Below are positions 45,158-56,615 of a DNA stretch of 64,000 bases, piece by piece. A model generated the notes under the pieces. That model saw nothing but the letters and a program-made list of their open reading frames with translations, searched no databases and had not been told where the DNA came from. The translations under genes and the position numbers were made by a program. The DNA is from Casuarina equisetifolia (lineage: Eukaryota > Streptophyta > Magnoliopsida > Fagales > Casuarinaceae), in contig CM052356.1 of NCBI GenBank assembly GCA_028551475.1, positions 14,845,884 through 14,909,883 of the forward strand, given 5' to 3'. Each line of letters opens with the position of its first letter. Within the stretch, counting starts at the first letter, position 1.

Positions 45158-46580
45158 ATGGCAGATGAACTTCATGCTCTTGTTGATAATCGCACTTGGA
45201 ATGTAGTCCCTCGCTCATCTCACTGCTGGCCCATTGGTTATAAATGGGTCTATAAGATCAAATATCAGGCTAATGGCTCGATTGAGCAGTACAAGACTCG
45301 GCTTGTGGCCAGGGTTTTACGCAACAAGAAGATTTTGATTATCAAGATACCTTCTCTCCCGTTGCCAAAGAAGGTACTGTGCACACCTTTCTTTTATTGC
45401 TATCACTTGCGACTAGTCTCTTCATTGGATGGATGTCCACAATACATTTTTTCATGGCGATTTGACTGAAGAGATTTACATGGACCTTCCACCGGGTTTA
45501 CGCAGACAAAGGGAGTCTAGGTTTGTTGTCTCCGTAAATCCTTATATGGTCTTCTCAACAATGGTACGCCAAATTCACTTCGACCCTTACCTCTACATAG
45601 TTCCGTCAATCTTGACATGATTACGCCTTATTCATTTGGTGCAAAGGTACATCATCTATCTACCTTTTGATTTATGTTAATGACATATTGATCACGAGCA
45701 ATGACATTCCAACCATTGAACGCTTTTAAGAAATTTCCACACTCCACTTTTCGCATTAAAGATTTGGGACCTCCCAAATATTATTTGGGCATTAAAATTG
45801 CCCGCTCTGAGAAGGGCATTTGCCTCAGCCAACGTAAGTTCATCCTGGAGATTATTTCTGAATTTGGTTTATCTAGATGCAAGCCCGTTGTCATTCCATT
45901 TGAGCATAACTTAAATCTTACAACACCTGAGTATGACGATGGAATATCTTCTTCCGATGCAGATCCCCCACATATGGTTAGAAAATTCATTTATCTCACT
46001 ATGACGAGACATGATATATGCTATGCTATTCAAATCCTTAGCCAATTCATGCACAATCCAAAATAGTCTCACATGAATGCAGCCTTAAAGGTAATGAAAT
46101 ACATAAAAGGATGTCTAGGTTTGGGAATTCTTTTATCTCGAGATTGCATCATAGAAATGAAAGCTTACTGTGACACCAACTACGCCACTTGTCCTATGAG
46201 CAGGAGATCAACGACCAGATTTTGTATCAAGTTTGGAAATTCTTTGCTATCTTGGAATACAAAGAAGCAATCAACTATTTCGCTATCTTCTGCTGAGTCT
46301 GAATATCGTGCCATGGCCAAGACCACTTGTGAAGTTATTTGGTTAAGAGAACTACTTCATGACCTAGGTATTCAGCTCAAAGGCCCTACACTCTTGTTCT
46401 GTGACAATGATGCCACTCTTAAACTTGTGGCAAATCCTATGGTTCATGAACGGACTAAACACATCGAAGTAAATTGCCATTTCACGATAGATAAAATCCA
46501 AGAAAGAGTTATCAAAACACAAGAAATCTAAACTATAGAACAGCCTGCTGACATTTTCACCAAGGCCCTCTGTCAGAGAC
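45158..46580 (+). pseudogene. copia C reverse transcriptase - RNase H remnant
   Basis: 'MADELHALVDNRTWNVVPRS' followed by 'GYKWVYKIKYQANG' begins the RT. After frameshifts the palm motif reads YVND at 45673-45684 instead of YVDD, so a catalytic Asp is lost. 'FRIKDLGPPKYYLGIKIARS' follows. RNase H is open for about 150 codons (46073-46531) with 'AYCDTNYATCPMSRRST', 'STISLSSAESEYRAMA' and 'VHERTKHIEVNCHF'. It ends near 'ADIFTKALC', then the polypurine tract. Confidence 0.82.
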
Positions 46581-46655
46581 AACACACGTATCTATTAAAC
46601 AAGTTTAGCGTATTAGACGTTTACAAATTGCCAAAACTACCAGCTTGAGGGGGAG

Positions 46656-46890
46656 TGTTAGAGATACGTGATTATATTTCTATATTGATTATTATTCTTA
46701 CGATTGGTGATATAATTATTAAGGAATTATTTGTGTAATTGGTAGGCAATTATTTCTATTTCTTTATTTGTATTTTCCATCTTTGTATATCCCTACTTTA
46801 TAAAAGGACATCTTATGTACATCTTTGATTATTCAATAGAATACACAAGGGTTCTCACATTCATGCTGTCTTTCCTCTCTCTTTATGACA
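46656..46890 (+). repeat. 3' LTR of copia C
   Basis: TGTTAGAGAT...GACA, 235 bp, gap-free against the 5' LTR. It is preceded by GAGGGGGAG and followed by the target duplication ATTAG. Confidence 0.92.
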
Positions 46891-46895
46891 ATTAG

Positions 46896-47640
46896 AAATT
46901 GGACATCTCATATTAATGCTGCAAAGTATTGATTTTACCATTTTACACCAAAGCAGTATTGATCAAATTATCAATATAATTAAGGATGATTTTAATGGGA
47001 CATCTCATGTTAATGCTGCAAGTATTCTAGAATTTCCTCCTTATATTTGAATTATAAATAGTGATGCTAGTGATCATATTACTATTTATTTTAATTGCTT
47101 AAATTTTTCTATGAAATGTATGTCTAAATCTGAATCTATTAAATTGCCAAATGATGATATTACCAAGGTAACACACACTAGCTTTATAACCTTGGCTAAT
47201 AACTTAAAATTAAATACTATCTTATGCTCTTGTGATTTCAAGTTCAATTTACTTTCAACTGCCAAATTCATTGTTAAGAATAACTATTTGATGGTTTTAT
47301 ATGTTAATTTGTGTGTATTTTAAGACCTCTTAACAAGTGAAGTCAAAGGGATATGAGATTGCAACACATACTTTATTTCTTTTATAATCCTATGAATAAC
47401 CATGTTAACAAGTTTAAGTTTCTAGTACTACCGGTTTTTTCAATTAATTTAAGATTCAAAGACTTTGACTTTCTTGAGATTTGGACATGTCTTTTTCTAA
47501 CTTCAAGCATTTGGATGGTTTTAAGCATTCTGCATCATCACTTGAATTCAATTGTCCAATTTGTCCCCATGTTTGATCTTATACATGTGGATATACTTAA
47601 GAATCATACAATGTCTCTAATCATGATGGTTTAAGATATT
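46896..47640 (+). pseudogene. older copia remnant D: gag end, protease, integrase start
   Basis: 'INSDASDHIT' (~47057-47086) corresponds to the D-S-G-A-S-D-H-M-T protease motif. The frame then runs through 'FNLLSTAKFIVKNNY', a recognisable pre-protease tail. At ~47575-47595 'LIHVDI' is the start of the integrase core. A repeated segment 'gacatctcat.ttaatgctgcaa' (46903-46925 and 46998-47020) precedes the protease. Copia C inserted immediately upstream, so this may be the broken host element. Confidence 0.62.
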
Positions 47641-47888
47641 TTCTGAGCATTGTTGATAATTTTTCAAGAGGAATTTAGATGTTCCTTGTGAAAAATAAAA
47701 CCAAGACTATTTAGAATAATTTTTTAATATGGTAAAAATTCAATTTAGTGCTATGGTTAAATGCATTAGATTTGATAATACAACTTATTTTTTTAATTCC
47801 TCATTTGATAAATTGTTTTCTTGATGGGGTTTTATATATAAGAGCTCATGTATGTATACTCAATAGAACGATGTGATATAAGCATTAC

Positions 47889-48320
47889 CATCAATTAGAT
47901 TGATGTGGATCCATAATATGATCCAATAGTCCAAGAAGCCCAAGCTCAAAGAGCATCTTAGGAAGTCTTTGAAATATTCTCTAGAATCTTTGAAATGGCT
48001 TAGGTTTTCATCATTAATCTTAAGGGTTTTCTTCATTAAGTCCTTAATTTCCTATGGTTTATTGGTTGTCTAAGATTATCTCATTTCCAGTTGTTTTCCT
48101 TAAGTGTTTCAATCCCAAAATTATTTGGATTTTCATAATTATTAAGATCCTTGATTTGTCTAAGATTTTCTTAAATTGTTAGGATCCCTAATTTGTGTAG
48201 GATTTTTTTAATGTTAAGGAACTATGATTTTTCAGGATCCTTAAGATTAGGTTTAGTTGCTTATTTAAAGGAAATATTATTTCAATTGTAAGCAAACTTG
48301 TTTTTTGCAAAAAAAATTAG
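47889..48320 (+). repeat. solo-LTR-like dispersed repeat, copy 2
   Basis: Homologous to 5694-6045 in the same order and orientation. It contains 'gttaggatcc' and 'gatcctt' blocks and ends 'aggtttagttgcttatttaaag' then 'tatttcaattgtaag'. It lies within remnant D, between integrase and RT debris. Confidence 0.6.
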
Positions 48321-48944
48321 AAAACTCTTAATTTTTTTCAATTTTTGCTTCCTTTATTAAATTTTTGTCAAAGATTGGTGGTGAAGCACCTTTTTGACTA
48401 GTGGTGCTACTTTTACATCTGGGAGTAGGTACTCGGCATTTATCTTTTGTGTAATTCCTCTTATTTCATTTTTCTCCTTCCTCCCTTCCCAAATACTCAC
48501 TTTTTTTTTCAGAAAACCTAAAAAACACAACAATAAAAAAAAATTGATTTTATAAATCATCCTTAACCTGAGCTCGTTCAAGCTTGCCACTAGATCCACA
48601 TCAAAACACCAAAGTTATTAATGTTACCTTAGAGATTTCATATCCTCCTTTTGCTTCACCACTTATTTTTACCTATGATGAGTTTAATGGATGTCAAATT
48701 CCTTTATCATCCATGCCTAAGCCCATTATTCATACAAATTGTTCATTACCTAAAATATCCAACCACCTATCTAGACTCAAGGTTATATTTGTAATCTTGA
48801 TAGCTCCTCCATACACGATCTCGTATTCAATTATGTTTTCTTTGCTCATTTACCTACCCTATATTAGCATTTCATAACAAGGATCTCACCTAGTATTGAA
48901 CTAGTGTCTTACCATAAGGCAGTTAAATATTCTAATGAGAAAAT

Positions 48945-49760
48945 GCTATGGAGCAAGAAATGAAAGCTTTAAAGTCGAACAAAACATAGGAACTGGTGGA
49001 TTTACCATCTAGTAAGAAACTCATAACATATAAATGTGTGTGTAAGGTAAAATATTATGCTAATAGGAGTATTAAACGTAATAACGTTTAGTTATTACTA
49101 AGTCATTACTAAGGGACATAATAAAAAAAGAGGAGATAAACTATCATCAAACTTTCTCCTCTATGGTGAAATCAATAATAGTTAGAAGTGTTTTATCTAT
49201 TGTCACTCAACATAGATAATTCAACATATAGATATTCATAATGCATTCTTACAAAGTGAATTAAAAGAAAATATTTATATGAAATCACAACCTAGGAATT
49301 CATTAAAGGCAAGGAGTAAAGCATGCAGGTTGAAGAAATAATTATATAGATTGAAGCATGCCTTGTAACAATGGAATGAGAAATTCACTGAAGCCTTAGT
49401 ATTTGTTAGGTATAAGCCCTCATTATATGATTATTCACTTTTTACTAAGGTTTATAATCATAATATGGTTATAGTGCTTATATATGTGAATGATAGTTTA
49501 ATCACTGAGATGATATACAAGAAATTGATGTTTTGGAGTCCTATTTACACTCCACTTTTCTAATCAAGGATTTAGGGGAACTCAAATATTTTATTGAAAT
49601 TAAGAACCTTCAAGATACAAGTAAAATGCATCTGAGTTAGTGTAAGTACATCTTGGAGTTGGTATCAAAAATAAGACTCTCAATAGTGAAGCCAATGGGT
49701 AATCTTATGGAAACAAATGTAATATTTGTTAGCATAAAGTATGATAAACAAATCTATCCA
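48945..49760 (+). pseudogene. older copia remnant D: reverse transcriptase
   Basis: 'AMEQEMKALKSNKT' then a stop where the family has Trp, then 'ELVDLPSSKKLITYKCVCK'. This is the start of copia RT. The active site reads YVND (49483-49494) in the context 'LIYVNDSLIT', a Asp-to-Asn change. 'FLIKDLGELKYFIEI' follows at ~49556-49600. Frameshifts and stops are numerous. Confidence 0.68.
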
Positions 49761-50590
49761 TAGGTAGGTGATCCACCATTGGAAAACATTCTAAGTTATC
49801 AATAATTGATTGAGAAATTGAATTATTTTAATATGACATGCCCTAACATATCCTTTATAATGTAAGAAACTCCTCAAACGACTTGCAAGGACTATCATCA
49901 TCCATTATGTAATCTCTAGGAATGGCAAATAAATTGCATTTATTCAACTTACTATCCAAATTGTTGCATCCTACCAATCAAGCCATTTCCATAACTCCTA
50001 CTTTGAACCCAATTCAAAATTTTCCACTATAACATGAAGGATCATCATCAAAATAGCAAAACTCCATCAATAGATCCATTGCTACAAGAGTAAGATCCGG
50101 CACAAAAAGCTCATCCGCTTACCTTAAGCCTAACATAAGTAAGGGTACAAAGTAAATAAACTTAAGCCACTTTAGATTTGCCACCCACAATATGTGACAA
50201 CCTAATTCAAACCATGACTAGCCCATCTCTTAAGCCTACAAACCTTTCAAATTCAACCCAATTATGCCTAGCTATGTTACTGCCAAAATCAAACCTCGCA
50301 ACCTCCCTTGAATAGCCTAATCTCACCCTTTACCCAATACATCCTCCTTAAACCCTAGAGTCTCTCATACTCCATTGCCATCATCACTTCTCCAAACATA
50401 ACAATTTGCAATCTTCCCCTTGATTCCATCACACCTTATGACAACTAGAGAGAAAGAAGGGATTTTTAAGTTAAATTAAAGTATACCCTTGTCTCTTCTC
50501 ATGAGATTCTAACAACCCCATGACTATTCAAGAAGCCTTAATGCCGCTTAAGTGGAAATGATGTTATGGTCACCAAGATGGTAGCACTAT
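49761..50590. other. unassigned AT-rich segment between copia remnants
   Basis: No frame longer than about 60 codons and no motif. It could be a decayed transposon or insertion of unknown type between two copia fragments. Confidence 0.4.
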
Positions 50591-50809
50591 ACTAGAATAA
50601 GATATGGCAGGTCATTTCTTACAATCTTTATTAACGCATTTTAGGGTGCCAATGGGTCTTGAATGCAAAAGTAGTAGCAAATGGTTTTCTCAATCGATTA
50701 AAGGCTTGATTGGTTGCAATGGAATTCCACCAAGAGTGTGGAAGACTTTCTTGAGACCTTTATTCTTGTGGTTTAGCCTTTCACAATTTGAATTGTTTTG
50801 GTAGAAGCA

Positions 50810-51945
50810 ACAATGAAGAGGTGCCTTATCCTTCAGTTTGATGTAAACAATGTCTTCCTTCACGAATTGCTTTTTCAACCCCTGTATATAGAGCAATCCC
50901 TAGGTTTTGAAGATCCAACAAATCCTACTCCATGCATCTTCTTCAAAGATCCTTATATGGTTTAAAATGTGCATCTCATGCTTGCTTCAACTAATTTGGT
51001 GAGTTTCTCCTCAATTTTTTTTTCTATTGTAGTAAACTTGATATATCTTTGTTCATTTTTTAGGTCCAATGAACCTATAGTTTGGCTTGTACTTTATGTA
51101 GATGATTTGATAATTACCAGAAATACTTTATCCTTTATAAACTATCTAACTGACTCCCTAGAAAGCACCTTTCCTATGAAAAATTTAGGTTCATTACACT
51201 ATCTCTTCGACATGGAAATTCACTCTATGTTGGACGGAATCTTGCTATCCTTGCGGCAATAGGCTATGGACTTGCTTAATCGTGCAAAAATGGGCTTCAG
51301 TAAGCATATCTCTACACCCATGGCTCCCACACCTCAAATCAAAAATGGAGATTCCGCCTTCCCTCAATTATCTCTTAACAAAAGCATAGTGGAGAGATTA
51401 TAATAGTTGACAAAGAAGCAATCCTGGTTTAGCTTTCCTTGTAAATAAGTTGTGTCAATCTATGCATAATCCTACTATTTCAATTTTGCACAACATGAAA
51501 TGCCTTCCGTGTTATGGTCATTTGGCACATGTCCTTGGGTCTTAAATTTCATTCACACAATCAATGATTTGTATAGCTTTAGTGACTCTAATTGGGCAAA
51601 TTGTTGAGTCGCCCATGGATCAACAACCAAGTTTTGTTTCCACCATGGTGCTAATTGTATTACATCGTGTTCGAAGCTGAATCAACGTGGTTGTGTATCA
51701 TTCTTTAGCCACGGTAGCAGTAGAATCAACGTGGTTGTGTTTTCTTCCCAAAGACCTAAAAGTTCATCCACCTAGAAATACTGTAATTTTCTGTGACGAT
51801 CTTTTAGCCTTATACCTGTCTGCTAATCCTCTCTTGCACAACAAAATTAAACACATGGATGTTGACCACCATTTCATTATGGAAAAAGTAGCTCAAGAAG
51901 AGGGTCGAAGAAGAAGAAATGTGTACAGCCCACAGATTCTGTAAA
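50810..51945 (+). pseudogene. copia remnant E: reverse transcriptase - RNase H
   Basis: A second RT start-to-end region, so a different element from remnant D. YVDD is intact at 51095-51106 in 'LVLYVDDLIITRN', followed by 'FPMKNLGSLHYLF'. RNase H debris follows. The end 'LALYLSANPLLHNKIKHMDV' then 'DHHFIMEKV' matches the N-P-x-x-H-x-R-x-K-H motif, inside a frame open from 51687 to 51944. Two 18-bp direct repeats (51679-51696, 51723-51740) sit in the damaged RNase H centre. Confidence 0.72.
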
Positions 51946-51960
51946 ACATTTTTTTTTTCT

Positions 51961-54900
51961 ATACGTGTAAATTCTTTACTATAAATTGCTTTTCTTCTTT
52001 TTGTACACTGGTGCCTATAAAACGGGCGTCTTCATCGTACTCTTCACCTTTTTGCAATACACGGGGATTCTCCCCAAGTATTGTCTGAGTACTTTTTTTA
52101 AAAAAAAAAGTGAATTCTAATATATCCTTAAAAGAAAGATCAAGACACATCCGAGCTTTTGCTGCAAAACAGCTTCGAGAAAGAACCATGTTTATTCCAA
52201 AAGGTGAAAATCTAAGCTTCGGTAGTGCAGGATTATTATATGCAAACTGAAGAACAGTAGCTTGACTGGCGGGAGACAAAGCGAAGTCATGACTTTTCAC
52301 TGTATAAAAGATATCCAGCGGCGAAGAATCAATGAGTTCGCTTGCCCTTTAAAGCAGCGAAGAAGGAGGAAGTCCAGGTGCTATTCAATCCTTGGCTTCT
52401 CTCTGCCATACATTTTTGCGACGGTGACATGATAAAATGATTGCGCCCTTAAACATCGATATCAGAGAGTGGCGGACGTACTGATAATCTTTCTCAAACG
52501 TATAGTTGTTGAGCCTACTTCCCGTTAGCTTTATGCCCCTTCCACAGCCTTTTGGCAAAGGGGTGGCCCTTCATGGCCGTTGTAGCCACTTTAGGCTCTA
52601 CAGAGCCCCAAGGAAATAGAGCTGTCTAAGCGTCGAATACAAACAAAACGAAAGCCAATATAGACATTTAAAGAGGGCAACGAATGGTTTAGCTTGAGGG
52701 TTTCTGAACCTACCTACGTTGTTTAAAGCCAAGGAAAATGTTTTCAGTGTAGGAAATGCACGTTTCAATGCATTAAAAAATGGAAAGATTTCAGATTAGT
52801 CAAGTGAGTCCAAAAATCTCCCCAATTTGGGAAACGTATACAGGAATTAGTCGGCAAATTATTGTCCCATTGTCCAAAGCTTGCGTCTTTTTCTTGCATA
52901 GCTAAAAAGGATAAGCCCGAAGGACTTAAAAGGCAACCCGCGTTGATTCGAGCTCGACAGCTTTTAACCATGGATTCCCAACTCTTAGGCAGTAGCTTTT
53001 TCGCATGATCATTTGTGCAAATACAAGTTATTATTGCTTGATTAGAGTTTAATTTTCTAAAAATTTAAGTTCTTTTTAAAATAAGATTTAAACAATTTAA
53101 AACTTCTTTCGTTTGAAGCTTGACATTATACTAGAAACTTTAATTCTTATTTTAAAATTTACTTAAAATTTAGGAAATTTTTTATTCTTTAAAAAGATTC
53201 GAACAACATTTAAATAATATAAAACTTATTTTATGCTATTTTGGCGAGTCATATGTGAATCGAGTGAACCCAGAGCAAGAAACAACTGGATTATGCAGCA
53301 CTATTTGAAGCTAAATCCAGCGAAGGACAAGAAACAATCTCGGAAAACAAAGCCGTTGTAGGCACATATTGGTAATCGCATCTAACGCATAAAAATAGAC
53401 GATTCATCCAGAACAACCATCCACTGACAACAGGGTCCTAATGGCACCTACGGGGACCTATTCTGAACTTTCGGATATCTGTTTTCTGATGCATGAAAAA
53501 GAGAGAAAGATGGTTCTTCTCTTTATTATTATTATTTTTATCTTTAAAAATCAGCTTAGTCATCTAAGAAAGGAGAAGTACTCTCCCTTCAAAAGTAACA
53601 AAAATTCTCTAATTTTAAATTAATTTAAGGTAGATTTTACAACAATTGTAGTTGCTCTGCTCCTTGTTTGTGGACCAAACTCCACCCTCTCTTCTACAGG
53701 ACTTCTAGGGTCGACAAAGACGACAGTAAGACTCAGCACAGATTATGTACAGTGTTTGCATCCAAAGGGGGCTGAGTATAATCAAGTAATGTGCATAGCG
53801 AGAAGACCCAAAAAGAAAAACTTGGACCACAAACATTAACATGATTGTGCTTGTGTTTTGGTGTTCTCAACTCCCAAAATTTCCTTTTTTCCTTCCCTTT
53901 TCCTGCGTGTGATTTCACCATGACCAACAAGCTAGAAAACCAACCTAGAAAACCGGATAATTAAAAGCCAAAACAACAGGTTGAAAACAACTTTCATCAT
54001 CACTTTTGAGCTTTCCCCTTTCTAGAGCCATAGAGTTTATAATTTCGGATTCAAATATATGGAGGATAACTCTTTAGGTAAAAAAGAAAAGAGGTAGGAG
54101 GAATTTGTGTGGCGAGTACCTTGGAGATGGGTTTTGTTGGTAAATAAATAAACAAATGGAAATGTGCAAGAACCAGTGCCAGTGCTTGTTGTAAACTGAT
54201 ATTTCAAGACAAGATATAACAAAAGTTTCCTAAACAATAAAATATTCCACGTTCACAAATGGGAGAGAAATCATAAGGTAAGCAATTAAAATTATAATTA
54301 GTAAAAAGCAATTAAGAAAAAAATAAAAAACAATTCTTATGGTTGGTAAAATTTCAAGGAGCGTGAAGCTACGACATATAATAGGGTCGTTTGAAGAATC
54401 TCGTCGATGAATTTCCTTGAATTTAAACGTCAAAGACGAGGACACGAAGACACGGGTCTCCAAACACACTCCGCGGTTGGCGTGGTCAGAAAATTCTAGA
54501 TGCTAAAGTCAGCATCCAAACAAAAGCCGTTGATTCTCTGAGTTCTCTTTTCCTTCACAAACGGACATACGAGTGTGATCTGATTGTATCTGCTTTCCTG
54601 ATCCGGTGGTCTCTTGCACCGGCGATCCCGTGGAAAGCGAAGCATTCAACAATGGCAGATCCGATCACAGATTAACGGTGATTTTTCACTCATTATAAAG
54701 AAGAGAAATTTTACGCAGGGAGGCTTTCTGTGACGTCCGATTTACATAGGGATAGTACAAGGTGAATCTTAATTATTGCTTTGAGTTGACTAAATAGTTT
54801 TCTTTTTGGGTGTGTGTGAAGAAAAAGGAAGGGTTAACAAAAAAGAGAAAGAGGGGTTTGGGTTAAATATGAGATTAAAAACTTTCCTTGCATTTTCCCA

Positions 54901-56444
54901 AAAATAATCAGACCCCCAAAAAGGAAAAGCAGCGCCAAAGATTAGATCCAAACAACGGTCCCATTATTGGTTACTTCACCTTCCTCCACTCTCTCCTCCT
55001 CTCTTTTCCTTTCCATATTCATTATCTTATCTTTATGTCGTGGAGTAAAAGTCGGTTTCCAGCAAATTACAGCGCGTGAGCGTGACGTTCACACGGCCCT
55101 GCCACACCCAGCTCCCTGTCAGCCTTTGTCCCATGTCACCAACAGTTCTTTTTGCTTTATGTCAACAACAGTTCACTCCTCTCTCACTGGGCCGTGCTTT
55201 TTATATATCTGTTACGGAATGCGTAGAGGGAAAGCTCTCCGTTTCGTTTCGTTTCGGCATCTCCTTCTAATAATGTTCCTTTTCTGGTTTTAGTGTATTT
55301 ATGAAAACTCCACCTCCGCTTTTGGTTTTCCGCAATTTCACCCCCATTGGGCTCCCCAAAGTTTTTTCGATTCAAAAATACCAATTTTGTGCCCGTCAAA
55401 CGTCTAATCGCGATAGCCAAACAGCAGCCCTTTCCACATCCATCGCTGCACCTATAGCATATTAGGTTTGGACTCACATATTTAAATGGGAAAATCCATC
55501 ACAGATGAAGTCTAGATTAGCTGTGTTTCTATCCTTCACTGATTAGGCACACATCATTTCAACTCATATCGCTTCTTAGCTTTTCTTTTAACTCAATCCA
55601 TCACCTTTTTTCTTTCCTTCTCCTATCCTTACTCTATGCATTTTTTAAAAGCTCAAGGTTGAATGAGGCTGTAATTGATGTTCTTTGAACATCAAACATA
55701 TTTTAAGGGTTTACACACACTTAGATTTAGATGAGAGTTACATTTGATCATCTTAAACTTTAATATTATATTAAAAAACTTTTGTCTCTAACAATAAGTT
55801 AATTTTTTAATTAAATTATAAAATATGATGTTAAATGGGAATCTTTTGTACGTATTTTATGGATGAAAAAAGCATTAATACGAAAATCATATACCAACAC
55901 AAGAATTTATTCCCCTTAATCGTATTTAAAATGAATGAAGTCTCAATGAGGTCATTTTCAAAACTAAGGAGGGATTCCAAAACAACTCATTATTGCTTCC
56001 TACTTGAAAAGTGAGCTGGACACAAAGAGTACTGATTTGGAAAATAATGCCATCAAGGAAACCTTAAGAAAGATATTAATTAGGCTTAGAAAGAGCCGAT
56101 TAAGTCAATAAAAAGGGGTGTTCGGCAACAGGATAGGAACACTTGCTAGTTGAAGAAGTGAGATAGAGACAGAGGTCGTTGATCTGGAAAATGATGGCAG
56201 GGAAGAAATGTGGGTCATGATAATCAGTGAGGGGCTTAAGCGGAGTGGCATTGTCTGCATTTAAGGATGACTTGGTGGAGATATTTATAAATAAGACAAG
56301 AACAGGGGCTTCCTCCATAACCCTACTCACTTCTTTCTTTATATTCGTATCTTTTACGATAAAGTAGTATTTGGGTGTAAAAATTGAACCAAGAATAAGG
56401 CACTGTTGCGACGCTTTGGGTTGCCAGTGTTCTCAGTCTCCCTC

Positions 56445-56483
<39 letters not shown>

Positions 56484-56615
56484 CCCCCCATCTCCGTCTC
56501 AGTGTCTCCACGCTACCAGTTGAATTAAAATAAGAATTTCCTTATCAAAACCTAGATCAAGGGGGAGTATAAGGAGAGAGGGACAGAGAGAAAGTGAGAG
56601 TGGCTCTACTTTAGG
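51961..56615. other. intergenic region upstream of the auxin receptor gene
   Basis: No frame with a domain. Contents: AT-rich tract 53035-53230, mixed-strand open frames of 60-110 codons that overlap and are not credible, AT-rich repeat-like DNA 55740-55860, and the CT-rich leader at 56430-56490. The last ~200 bases are purine-rich (GAGAGAGGGACAGAGAGAAAG), typical of a plant 5' leader. Confidence 0.5.
56449..56479 (+). promoter_or_regulatory. CT/GA repeat in the AFB-like promoter or leader
   Basis: About 15 uninterrupted CT units lie roughly 140 bases before the AFB-like start codon. GA/CT repeats near plant start sites are known binding sites of BBR/BPC (GAGA-binding) factors. A role here is inference from position only. 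Confidence 0.45.

Larger units (their letters stand above)
41230..46890 (+). mobile_element. complete Ty1/copia retrotransposon C with perfect target duplication
   Basis: Two 235-bp LTRs (41230-41464, 46656-46890) flank gag, protease, integrase, RT and RNase H remnants on the plus strand. ATTAG precedes the left LTR (41225-41229) and follows the right (46891-46895), fixing both ends. The left LTR is followed at once by TGGTATCAAGAGCC (41465-41478), a textbook tRNA-Met primer-binding site. GAGGGGGAG (46647-46655) precedes the right LTR as polypurine tract. I count about 29 LTR differences (roughly 12%), mostly transitions, fewer than in copia B, so it is the younger insertion. Frameshifts, stops and a mutated RT active site show it cannot move on its own. 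Confidence 0.93.
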
